Made by a program: the position numbers and the translations under genes. A DNA stretch of 7,910 nucleotides, taken from an archaeon. Its GTDB lineage: Archaea; Thermoproteota; Nitrososphaeria; Nitrososphaerales; Nitrosopumilaceae. Positions 1 through 5,277 of the stretch are shown here, in pieces. The stretch is taken from NCBI GenBank assembly GCA_005240025.1, contig SBBK01000183.1, positions 1 to 7,910 of the forward strand, given 5' to 3'. The notes under the pieces were generated by a model. That model saw only the letters and a list, made by a program, of their open reading frames with translations, did not search any database and had not been told where the DNA came from. Every line of letters begins with the position of its first letter. Position 1 is the first letter of the stretch.

Positions 1-53
1 AGGCGAGCGACCGCACACACATAAACACTCAAGGGCGCTGGGCTAACCCCTCC

Positions 54-59
54 TTTTTT
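54..59 (+). terminator. T6 tract, probable terminator of an upstream plus-strand transcript
   Basis: Six consecutive T follow a C-rich run (47-53). Archaeal RNA polymerase commonly releases at T-rich tracts in the non-template strand. The small GGG/CCC pairing just before it (40-42 with 47-49) is too weak to call a hairpin. What would be terminated lies left of the window. Confidence 0.35.
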
Positions 60-105
60 GACGATACGGAGACCAGATCGCCAATTTCTGGCGCGCCAAC
101 CGAAA

Positions 106-114
106 ACTTATCTA
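106..114 (+). promoter_or_regulatory. Candidate TATA box for the alpha/beta hydrolase
   Basis: The sequence ACTTATCTA is centred about 33 bases before the ATG at 143, which would give a start of transcription near 136 and a leader of only a few bases. No Shine-Dalgarno-like sequence precedes the ATG. The match to an archaeal TATA box is moderate. Confidence 0.4.
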
Positions 115-142
115 TCGCGCACATAAGATCCACACCAGGTAG

Positions 143-940
143 ATGCAAGAGAAATTCACTGCTGTGGACGGGAACAGGATTCGTTATCTGCAGGAAGGAT
201 CTGCAAAAAAAAATCTGGTTTTAATTCATGGGCTTGGGGCATCAGCGGAAAGATGGGATCTTGTCATACCGAAACTTGGAAAACATTTTTCAGTTTTTGT
301 ACCTGATCTGATTGGGTTTGGTTACAGTGACAAACCAAGCGTCGACTATACTGCCGAGTTTTTCTCAGAATTTCTTGAATCTTTTTTGAATACGCTTGGA
401 ATTGACAAGACGTCGGTGATGGGCTCATCTCTTGGGGGACAAATCGCAGTCGAATTTGCAGCAAACAAACAAACGATTGTGGACAAACTTGTTCTGGTGT
501 CACCCGCAGGTGTGATGAAACAAAGCACACCGGCCCTTGATGCATACATCATGGCCGCGCTGTACCCAGATGCCGAAACCGCTAAAAACGTATTTTCGAT
601 GATGACTGGGAGCAACAAAGAAGTAAATCCGCACATCGTAGAGGACTTTGTTCAGAGAATGAAGATGCCAAATGCCAAGTTCGCATTTATGTCTACCATT
701 CTCGGGCTCAAAAACGCCCCAGAAATAACAACACGTCTTGAGGTGTTGAGCGCACCGACGTTGGTAGTGTGGGGTGGACTGGACCCAGTAATACCGATCA
801 AATATGCCGAGGTTTTTGTGCGGACAATACGGGATTGCAGGTTTTACCAGATGCAGGACTGCGGCCATACCCCATATGTGGATGATCCAGGCAATTTTGC
901 CAGAGTCGTCCTTGACTTTCTTCAAAATAACTTTAAATAA
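143..940 (+). CDS. Alpha/beta-fold hydrolase (esterase/thioesterase/PHA-turnover candidate)
   Basis: A complete cytosolic serine hydrolase of 265 residues with no signal peptide. The oxyanion-hole motif HGLG is at 29-32, the nucleophile elbow GSSLG at 94-98 puts Ser96 as nucleophile, the acid is probably Asp214 in GGLDPVIP, and the catalytic His is His242 in CGHTPYVDDP. Length and motif order fit the alpha/beta hydrolase 1 family that includes meta-cleavage-product hydrolases, esterases and some PHA depolymerases. The family does not fix the substrate. It sits 21 bases before the phasin/AbrB gene and faces phaC-phaE, so a role in hydrolysing hydroxyacyl esters, PHA oligomers or acyl-CoA is a reasonable inference, but only from context. 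The ATG at 143 gives a normal family N-terminus (strand, then the HG motif near residue 30). Its last codons form the TATA-like element of the next gene. Confidence 0.9.
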   Translation: MQEKFTAVDGNRIRYLQEGSAKKNLVLIHGLGASAERWDLVIPKLGKHFSVFVPDLIGFGYSDKPSVDYTAEFFSEFLESFLNTLGIDKTSVMGSSLGGQIAVEFAANKQTIVDKLVLVSPAGVMKQSTPALDAYIMAALYPDAETAKNVFSMMTGSNKEVNPHIVEDFVQRMKMPNAKFAFMSTILGLKNAPEITTRLEVLSAPTLVVWGGLDPVIPIKYAEVFVRTIRDCRFYQMQDCGHTPYVDDPGNFARVVLDFLQNNFK

Positions 941-941
941 G
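931..941 (+). promoter_or_regulatory. TATA box for the phasin/AbrB gene, inside the end of the hydrolase gene
   Basis: CTTTAAATAAG is made from the last three codons of the hydrolase (Asn-Phe-Lys-stop). Its centre is about 26 bases upstream of the ATG at 962, the standard archaeal TATA-to-start distance, predicting a leaderless transcript. The next gene also has no Shine-Dalgarno sequence, which fits. The gene may therefore be made independently as well as by readthrough from the hydrolase. Confidence 0.6.
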
Positions 942-961
942 ATTTCTGCCACAATTTGGCA

Positions 962-1363
962 ATGGCTGGCAATACAAACCAATCTGATTATGCTTCGATG
1001 TTCCAGGAGTGGATGCAAAAAGGAGGCAAGGCACAGGCCGATTTTATCAAGGCTTTTTGCTCGTACATGGAAAATAGCCAGAAATTCGATCCGGTGCAGA
1101 CACTAAAAGACATGACCGCAAAAGCAGGCGAGGCCCAGGCAAGCTTTACTAGCAACATGGCTTCGATGCAAAAAAATGCAATGAATCAACTTTTTGGCAC
1201 TGCAAGTGTGCTGCAAAACTTCATGGGTGTGGGTGCCTTCAAAACCACAATTGGAAGCAACGGCAGAATCTCAGTACCGGAGGCAGAACGCGATGCGCTC
1301 AGTCTGGGCGAAGGAGATCTTGTTCAGGTCGTAATATTTCCACTCGAAAAAAAGAAAAAGTAA
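962..1363 (+). CDS. Phasin-like protein with C-terminal AbrB/SpoVT domain
   Basis: A protein of 133 residues starting at ATG 962. Residues about 5-90 are predicted helical and amphipathic, rich in Ala, Gln, Met and Phe (for example MFQEWMQKGGKAQADF), as in phasins that coat PHA granules. Residues about 93-128 match the swapped-hairpin AbrB/MazE DNA-binding fold, with TTIGSNGRISVPEAER followed by LGEGDLVQVVI. The protein ends in a run of four lysines. In the haloarchaeon Haloferax mediterranei the PHA regulator PhaR has an AbrB-like domain and binds both DNA and granules, with a separate phasin PhaP; here both features appear in one chain. It faces phaC and lies 21 bases after the hydrolase. 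Inferred role: granule-associated protein that may also regulate the pha genes or oligomerise through the AbrB fold. An in-frame TTG at 956 is a weaker start because the TATA spacing favours 962. Confidence 0.8.
   Translation: MAGNTNQSDYASMFQEWMQKGGKAQADFIKAFCSYMENSQKFDPVQTLKDMTAKAGEAQASFTSNMASMQKNAMNQLFGTASVLQNFMGVGAFKTTIGSNGRISVPEAERDALSLGEGDLVQVVIFPLEKKKK
1347..1359 (-). terminator. T-tract terminator for phaEC, encoded within the phasin lysine tail
   Basis: The plus-strand codons for the terminal lysines read A7-G-A5, so the minus strand reads T5-C-T7. It begins five bases beyond the phaC stop codon. No hairpin is needed for archaeal T-tract termination. The gene ends leave no other space for a terminator. 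Confidence 0.5.
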
Positions 1364-2425
1364 CTATTTTTCTTTAAGCCACTGGCAGAGCTCAGGCAAA
1401 ATCTGCTTCTGAGAGTAAGAGCTTGCAATCATACCTACGTGTCCTACCGGATAAATTCTGAGGGTTTTGTCCTTGCTTCCCACCGCGTAATATAACGGCA
1501 TGCTGCACTCCGGTGAAACAAGATGATCGCCTACCGCAATCTGGATGAAGATGGGCATCGTGATTTTTGCAAGGTCGATGCGTTTTCCACCGACATACAT
1601 CTTGTTTTGAATGAGGAGGTTTTCCTGATAGATGTCTCTTATCCATTGCCTGAATAATTCGCCTGGAATTGGCGGAGTGTCGCTTAACCATTTTTCTACT
1701 CTGAGGAAGCTATCGACAAAGTCCCGGTCATGTATGTTTTTGAAAAACCTGTAGTATTTTTCCAGCCCCTGCTCAAATGGTTTTAGGATTGAAAAACAAT
1801 AATACATAAACTCTGGCGGCATGTTGCCAATGGTCTGGACCAGATTGTCCACATCGATGTGTTTTGCTATGTTGCTGACAACCGTTGTGTCCTTCCAGCC
1901 GTCAATTACAGGCGCAGTAACAACTAGGTTTTTGACCTTTTCGGGATGGAGTGCGGAATAAATGGTGGATATCGTGCCGCCAGTACAGTATCCCTGTAGA
2001 GATATACTATTTGTCTGTGACTCTTTTCTTACAAAGTCTACGCAGTTGTCCATGTACGTGTTGACATAATCATCAAAATCTAGATACTTGTCGATGTTTG
2101 AGGGGCTGCCCCAGTCTATCATGTATACGTCGATACCGCTTTCCAGGAGTTTGCGAACCCAGCTTTTCTTCGGCTGGATATCCAGAATGTGAAATCGGTT
2201 TATTATCGCATAGCTTATGACGAGTGGGGCGGCGCCGGTTTTGGTTTCTACAAGAGGCCTAAAGTGCAGGAGGCGCATTTTGTCTTCTTTATATGCAACA
2301 TCAAATGGCGTTGACTCTAGTGTTATCTCGTCTGGTGCCGGCACCAGCTTTGGGGCATCGACTACATTTTTTGAAAAGCTCAGAAATTCCTGAACCAGTT
2401 TTGGATCGAGAGACTCAGCCGGCAT
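1364..2425 (-). CDS. phaC: Class III poly(R)-hydroxyalkanoate synthase catalytic subunit PhaC
   Basis: A 353-residue alpha/beta-fold polymerase that joins (R)-3-hydroxyacyl-CoA units into PHA, releasing CoA, at the granule surface. The lipase-like box GYCTGG at 145-150 carries the nucleophile Cys147. Asp300 in VGDHLVSP and His329 in GHVGM complete the triad. These positions are each two less than Cys149, Asp302 and His331 of the class III Allochromatium vinosum enzyme (355 residues), so length and spacing match the bacterial class III form and there is no haloarchaeal-type C-terminal extension. Other family features are GIDVYMIDWGSP at 97-108 and the PVGHVGM C-terminal motif. The ATG at 2425 overlaps the end of phaE by 11 bases, implying co-transcription and probably coupled translation. 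Its stop codon directly abuts the stop of the convergent phasin gene. Confidence 0.97.
   Translation of the reverse strand: MPAESLDPKLVQEFLSFSKNVVDAPKLVPAPDEITLESTPFDVAYKEDKMRLLHFRPLVETKTGAAPLVISYAIINRFHILDIQPKKSWVRKLLESGIDVYMIDWGSPSNIDKYLDFDDYVNTYMDNCVDFVRKESQTNSISLQGYCTGGTISTIYSALHPEKVKNLVVTAPVIDGWKDTTVVSNIAKHIDVDNLVQTIGNMPPEFMYYCFSILKPFEQGLEKYYRFFKNIHDRDFVDSFLRVEKWLSDTPPIPGELFRQWIRDIYQENLLIQNKMYVGGKRIDLAKITMPIFIQIAVGDHLVSPECSMPLYYAVGSKDKTLRIYPVGHVGMIASSYSQKQILPELCQWLKEK
1367..1375 (+). terminator. T-tract terminator for the hydrolase-phasin transcript, within the phaC 3' end
   Basis: TTTTTCTTT starts four bases after the phasin stop codon and lies in the last codons (Lys-Glu-Lys) of phaC on the other strand. 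It mirrors the opposite T-tract at 1347-1359, so each gene end could terminate the opposing transcript. Confidence 0.5.
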
Positions 2426-2978
2426 TTTGGTCTTGCTCCTTTCTTTCCAGTTTCTTTACTCGTTTTCTAAGCTCATGCAGCTCCTTGTAGATCTCGTCGA
2501 TTTCCTTTTTTGTAGGCAGCCGTGCAGAATGCAGCATTATGTTTAGGATGCTTTCCCACCGTTTTGTGAGTTCCAGCTCAGAGGCAACAAGTTTTCCATA
2601 ATTCTGACCAAACTTTTCTGAATCAAACAACTCGGTAAAATCATTTTCAAAAATGTCAATCCAGATTCTTTTGTATGCCTCAAGCTGTTCCGAATCGTTT
2701 GGCAATCCCGTGGCCTTGGCGTTTACCTTTTTTTGCGCCTCCATCCACGTTTCCGATAACTGATTGTAATACTCGGACAGTCTCCGATTGAATTCAACAA
2801 TGTGTTCATGTGATTCTATGACCTCTGCCGTGATCTTTTTCATGTCGTTGGCCCAGTTTCTCATCGGACCGACAGATGCCAGTGCAACTGGCTTGCCTGA
2901 CATTAGGTGCAAGAGATCAGTCCAAAACAATGAGACGTGTTTGTAATATTCAGCTGGCTGCCCGACATCCTGTGACAT
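2415..2978 (-). CDS. phaE: Class III PHA synthase subunit PhaE
   Basis: A non-catalytic 187-residue partner needed for activity of class III PhaC. It is almost entirely helical, with the family-typical segment YKRIWIDIFENDF near 102-114 and the conserved C-terminal motif LPTKKEIDEIYKELHELRKR at 154-173, followed by a charged coiled-coil tail. It is much shorter than the roughly 350-residue purple-sulfur-bacterial PhaE and close to the short archaeal (haloarchaeal) form. It is first in the phaE-phaC operon. The ATG at 2978 is preceded by an AT-rich box centred about 27 bases upstream and no Shine-Dalgarno sequence, so the message is probably leaderless. The N-terminus (YYKHVSLFWTDLLHLMSG) is consistent with a complete protein. 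Confidence 0.92.
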   Translation of the reverse strand: MSQDVGQPAEYYKHVSLFWTDLLHLMSGKPVALASVGPMRNWANDMKKITAEVIESHEHIVEFNRRLSEYYNQLSETWMEAQKKVNAKATGLPNDSEQLEAYKRIWIDIFENDFTELFDSEKFGQNYGKLVASELELTKRWESILNIMLHSARLPTKKEIDEIYKELHELRKRVKKLERKEQDQNAG

Positions 2979-2998
2979 GCTGATTAAATACCAGAGCT

Positions 2999-3011
2999 CG
3001 AAATAAATAGA
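2999..3011. promoter_or_regulatory. Shared AT-rich core of the divergent phaE / DUF6659 promoters
   Basis: On the minus strand this reads CTATTTATTTC, centred about 27 bases before the phaE ATG, an ideal leaderless promoter position. On the plus strand the same bases read AAATAAATAG, which would start transcription near 3031, leaving a leader of about 20 bases for the gene at 3051. Only 72 bases separate the two start codons, so the two polymerase complexes probably cannot occupy the site together. The plus-strand use is less certain than the minus-strand use. Confidence 0.5.
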
Positions 3012-3035
3012 TCGCTATGATGAGTTATGACCACC

Positions 3036-3039
3036 GAGG
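3036..3039 (+). promoter_or_regulatory. Weak Shine-Dalgarno-like GAGG before the DUF6659 gene
   Basis: GAGG ends 11 bases before the ATG at 3051. An in-frame TGA at 3042-3044 rules out any earlier start. This is the only gene in the window with even a weak ribosome-binding signal, consistent with it having a short leader. Confidence 0.3.
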
Positions 3040-3050
3040 AATGATTTTCA

Positions 3051-3410
3051 ATGGATAAGGAAGCGTTGTGCAAAAATGTAAAAAATCTTGACAAAAGGAT
3101 CCGTTTTGTCGGCCTCATCAATGACAAGGGTCGCCTTATCGCAGGCGGCATGGCCGAGGGCAAAAAACCCTTGGAAGATGTTAAAAAGGACGAAATGTTG
3201 TATCTGGAATTGGCACTCAGAGTCAGGATGCGACAGGAATTTGACGCAGAACTGGGGCCAGTGCGGTTTGCAATGTCGTACCGCGACAAAGTAGTTGTGA
3301 TGAGCTTTCCGGTGGGAAAGGAAATCTTGCTGATATCTGCTGAACGCGAGATTGATTTTGGGAAATTCCCCTTCTCGGTCTTGAAGATAATCGAAACACA
3401 TTCCACGTGA
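3051..3410 (+). CDS. DUF6659-type small protein (roadblock-like, thaumarchaeal)
   Basis: A soluble protein of 119 residues. The pattern is RFVGLINDKGRLIAGG near 18-33, then PLEDVKKDEMLYLELALRVRMRQEFD (40-65), GPVRFAMSYRDKVVVMSFP (69-87) and a C-terminal ILLISAEREIDFGKFPFSVLKII. I recognise this as the paralogous small-protein family of ammonia-oxidising archaea labelled DUF6659. The central segments (strand with bound glycines, helix, paired strands) recall roadblock/LC7 dimer folds that bind small GTPases, but no function is established to my knowledge. It is complete, without membrane segments or cysteine pairs. It is transcribed divergently from phaE. Whether that reflects a functional tie to PHA storage or merely position is unknown. 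A hairpin with T5 follows its stop codon. Confidence 0.8.
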   Translation: MDKEALCKNVKNLDKRIRFVGLINDKGRLIAGGMAEGKKPLEDVKKDEMLYLELALRVRMRQEFDAELGPVRFAMSYRDKVVVMSFPVGKEILLISAEREIDFGKFPFSVLKIIETHST

Positions 3411-3422
3411 AAATATTCGATT

Positions 3423-3429
3423 GATTTAA
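3423..3429 (+). promoter_or_regulatory. TATA box for the secreted anchored protein
   Basis: GATTTAAG lies in the 44-base gap after the DUF6659 gene, with TTTAAG centred about 28 bases before ATG 3455. This predicts transcription starting at or just before that ATG and supports it over the in-frame GTG at 3440. Confidence 0.5.
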
Positions 3430-3433
3430 GACC

Positions 3434-3454
3434 AGAACAGTGCAAACTGTTTTT
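3434..3454 (+). terminator. Hairpin with GCAA tetraloop and T5, terminator of the DUF6659 gene
   Basis: AACAGT (3436-3441) pairs perfectly with ACTGTT (3446-3451) around the loop GCAA, a GNRA tetraloop. The stem extends two more pairs outward, one of them G-U (3434-3435 with 3452-3453). T5 occupies 3450-3454, so the right arm runs into a T-tract that ends on the base before ATG 3455. This resembles an intrinsic terminator. The same palindrome overlaps the predicted start of the next transcript and could alternatively be an operator. Confidence 0.5.
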
Positions 3455-4489
3455 ATGCAAAACTCATTCATTGTGGCGCTGTTATTTTTCACGGTTGGCG
3501 GTGCTTCGGCAGAGGTCTGGGTTCCAGAATCCGAGTTCCTTGGGTATTTTGATAGTAATGGTATTTACACGGTTGCGGGTGCGGTGAAAAACACAGAAAG
3601 TACGCCAGTCCTGCCTACAGTAACAATTACTGCACACGATGGTAAAAATTCAGTCACCACCACTCAATCCCTTCCAGTGATATTTCCAAACAAAGACATG
3701 CCATTTAAGATTAAGCTGCACCAAATCAAGGATGGTGATGTTGTTTTAGAAAAACCCGCAGTGGCGTTTCGAAGTGAACTGGGGGCGCCACCGGGAATTG
3801 AGGTGTTGTATGATAGAACATTGATAAAACACAGGGATGGGCACATGAGTGGCAAAATAATGAACACTGGCAACCAAACAGAATATGACGTCAAAGTTTA
3901 TGCAACCATCCATGGCGATAATGGACTCATTGACACAGGACAAAGCCTTGAAAAAATAGCAAAAATAGAGCCGGGGCAGACGGCCGACTTTACTATCTAT
4001 CCTGATCCGTCCATTGCCTCTGAGGTGAATTATTACAGCTGCTTTGCAATTGGTGATGAAACCGTAGTGCCGCTTTTTGCTGTCCGGGACGGCGAAAAAT
4101 TCGAGTTCCGTTATGACTCGACTGCCTCATTTACGGTGGTCGGCTTTGACAAAAGCGGGACTGTTTTGTCCCTGAACGGCATAAACTCATTTAAAATACC
4201 AACATTTGTGAATTTTGAATTTCCAAGAACTACGGATGACGAAAAATTCACCGTAGCGGTAAATGACATGACTGTCAGGTCAATCCAAAGCAAGGATGAG
4301 GAGGGAAACTGGCATGTGGCCTTTGATGTGGCTGGCGCATCACAAGACAAGATTACAATAAGCGGCTTTGCAAAAACCGACCAGCCGGACCCAGCATGGC
4401 AAAATGAATATGTGTATTATGCAATCCTGGCTGTCGCAATTGCGGCATCTCTGTACATATACAAAACTCGGAAAAAACTATCCGCCTAG
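3455..4489 (+). CDS. Secreted, C-terminally membrane-anchored beta-sandwich protein
   Basis: With ATG 3455 the product has 344 residues. Residues 1-19 form a signal peptide with a hydrophobic core (FIVALLFF) and a likely cleavage after ASA (19/20). Residues about 21-105 and 113-205 look like two immunoglobulin-type or FxLYD/CARDB-like beta sandwiches: both have the VxGxVxNT pattern (VAGAVKNTES at 40-49, MSGKIMNTGN at 131-140) and the second has IEPGQTADFTIYP at 171-183. Residues about 210-305 form a further strand-rich segment. A single membrane helix (about 319-336) is followed by a basic tail TRKKLSA. The topology is therefore outside-facing and anchored in the archaeal membrane. I know no specific function; pseudo-periplasmic adhesion, S-layer association or enzyme-accessory roles are possible. 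The ORF can be extended to GTG 3440, but that would add residues before the signal peptide and ignore the TATA spacing. Its TAG overlaps the stop of the convergent kinase gene. Confidence 0.8.
   Translation: MQNSFIVALLFFTVGGASAEVWVPESEFLGYFDSNGIYTVAGAVKNTESTPVLPTVTITAHDGKNSVTTTQSLPVIFPNKDMPFKIKLHQIKDGDVVLEKPAVAFRSELGAPPGIEVLYDRTLIKHRDGHMSGKIMNTGNQTEYDVKVYATIHGDNGLIDTGQSLEKIAKIEPGQTADFTIYPDPSIASEVNYYSCFAIGDETVVPLFAVRDGEKFEFRYDSTASFTVVGFDKSGTVLSLNGINSFKIPTFVNFEFPRTTDDEKFTVAVNDMTVRSIQSKDEEGNWHVAFDVAGASQDKITISGFAKTDQPDPAWQNEYVYYAILAVAIAASLYIYKTRKKLSA
4472..4477 (-). terminator. T6 tract for the histidine kinase transcript, within the facing gene's lysine codons
   Basis: The Lys-Lys codons near the C-terminus of the facing gene read A6 on the plus strand, so the minus strand has T6 nine bases beyond the kinase stop codon. 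The arrangement is the same as at the phaC/phasin junction. The nearest plus-strand T-tract that could end the facing transcript is T6 at 4532-4537 inside the kinase gene. Confidence 0.4.
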
Positions 4490-5196
4490 GCGCCAGACCT
4501 GGGGAGTGTTATTGTAAATGTGGTTGGATTGTTTTTTACAGAAATGGTTCCCCTGTGTCGCTCAATGATGTTTTGGCAGCTTGCCAGACCTAGGCCTGTA
4601 CCATTTTCTTTTGTTGTAAAGAGTGGCCGAAATACAATGTCCGGGTTTTCCTCAGATATGCCTGGCCCGGAATCCTCGACTTGGATTGCAACAGTGTCCT
4701 TGTCGCTCTTTGCGGAAATTGTGATTTCACCTACTCCATTCATTGCTTCAACTGCGTTTGTGATCAAATTGACAAAAACGATTTCGATTTTGTCGATGTC
4801 ACAAACCAGTTGGGGGTTGTTTTTTGGGAGTGTTATCTCAACATCGTCAGAAATTTGTATCCTTTCGATTACCTTTTTCAAAACATCGTGCAAGGAACAG
4901 GATTGCAACTTCAGGGGGGGTAATTTAATGTAGTTTAGCACGTCCTCGATCTGGTGGTACATTTTTCGCGCCTGTTCTTCGATAAGAAACAACTGGTCGA
5001 GTGATTTTTTGTCAATCTTGTTTTTGGAATTTTTCCTGATCATCATTGAATAGTTGATAATTACAGTGAGTGGGTTTCTCATGTCGTGTGTAATGTTTGA
5101 TGTCAACTCGCCAATGTGCACTAGCCTATCAAAATGCTGAGTGCCGTCTTGGTCCTTTGATTCACTCATTTCAGCATCTGGTATTGTGTGTGTCAT
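4486..5196 (-). CDS. Soluble sensor-less histidine kinase
   Basis: A 236-residue two-component kinase core. The dimerisation/phosphoacceptor helix is at about 26-90, with phosphorylated His37 in THDMRNPL. The ATPase domain spans about 100-232, with N-box NLITNAVEA (143-151), G1 box DSGPGI (175-180), an F-box region FRPLFTTKENGTG (189-201) and G2 box GTGLGLAS (199-206). All motifs needed for ATP binding and autophosphorylation are present. There is no transmembrane helix and only about 25 residues before the H-box, so no PAS, GAF or extracellular sensor is encoded in this gene, and no receiver domain or response regulator lies in the window. The signal must come from a partner protein. The start at 5196 has a TATA-like box about 25 bases upstream; Met10 (codon 5167-5169) is an alternative start. 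The stop codons of this gene and the facing gene overlap. Confidence 0.93.
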   Translation of the reverse strand: MTHTIPDAEMSESKDQDGTQHFDRLVHIGELTSNITHDMRNPLTVIINYSMMIRKNSKNKIDKKSLDQLFLIEEQARKMYHQIEDVLNYIKLPPLKLQSCSLHDVLKKVIERIQISDDVEITLPKNNPQLVCDIDKIEIVFVNLITNAVEAMNGVGEITISAKSDKDTVAIQVEDSGPGISEENPDIVFRPLFTTKENGTGLGLASCQNIIERHRGTISVKNNPTTFTITLPRSGA

Positions 5197-5214
5197 TATT
5201 TTATCTTATGCTGT

Positions 5215-5226
5215 GTCAAAATTATG
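5215..5226 (-). promoter_or_regulatory. Candidate TATA box for the histidine kinase
   Basis: The minus strand reads CATAATTTTGAC, with its AT-rich core centred about 25 bases before the ATG at 5196, giving a leaderless message. A second AT-rich stretch nearer the gene (5197-5208) could instead serve the internal start at Met10. No Shine-Dalgarno sequence is visible. Confidence 0.4.
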
Positions 5227-5277
5227 CCACGTGTAGTCTGGATTTTGTTCAGAAGACCTGCCATGTGTGGTTCTGGA
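5226..5277. repeat. Two imperfect direct repeats upstream of the histidine kinase
   Basis: GCCACGTGTAGTCTGGA (5226-5242) recurs as GCCATGTGTGGTTCTGGA (5260-5277), differing by two substitutions and one inserted base. The copies are 34 bases apart start to start, near three helical turns, and lie just upstream of the predicted kinase TATA box. They could be binding sites for a regulator or part of a transcribed structure. No third full copy was seen. Confidence 0.5.

Larger units (their letters stand above)
1..142. other. Gene-free left edge with T-tract and hydrolase promoter
   Basis: No open frame or recognisable RNA gene was found in this edge segment. It contains a C-rich stretch followed by T6 at 54-59, which would suit the end of a plus-strand transcript starting outside the window. 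A short inverted pair CCAGA (73-77) / TCTGG (87-91) and the 8-base palindrome GGCGCGCC (90-97) follow. The segment ends in the probable promoter of the hydrolase gene. The first bases could belong to the 3' end of an RNA or gene cut by the window edge, which cannot be decided here. Confidence 0.5.

Noticed and set aside
956..961. TTG start for the phasin/AbrB protein
   Set aside because: The TATA box at 931-941 is spaced for initiation at ATG 962, and the two extra residues add nothing.
500..1018. Minus-strand frame of 172 residues opposite the hydrolase
   Set aside because: The hydrolase on the other strand has a full catalytic triad; this frame has no recognisable features.
3440..3454. GTG start for the anchored secreted protein
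   Set aside because: It lies inside the hairpin, puts five extra residues before the signal peptide, and does not fit the TATA spacing.
2984..3460. Minus-strand frames of 158 and 117 residues opposite the DUF6659 gene
   Set aside because: They mirror a recognised coding gene, lack any family motif and are antisense shadows.
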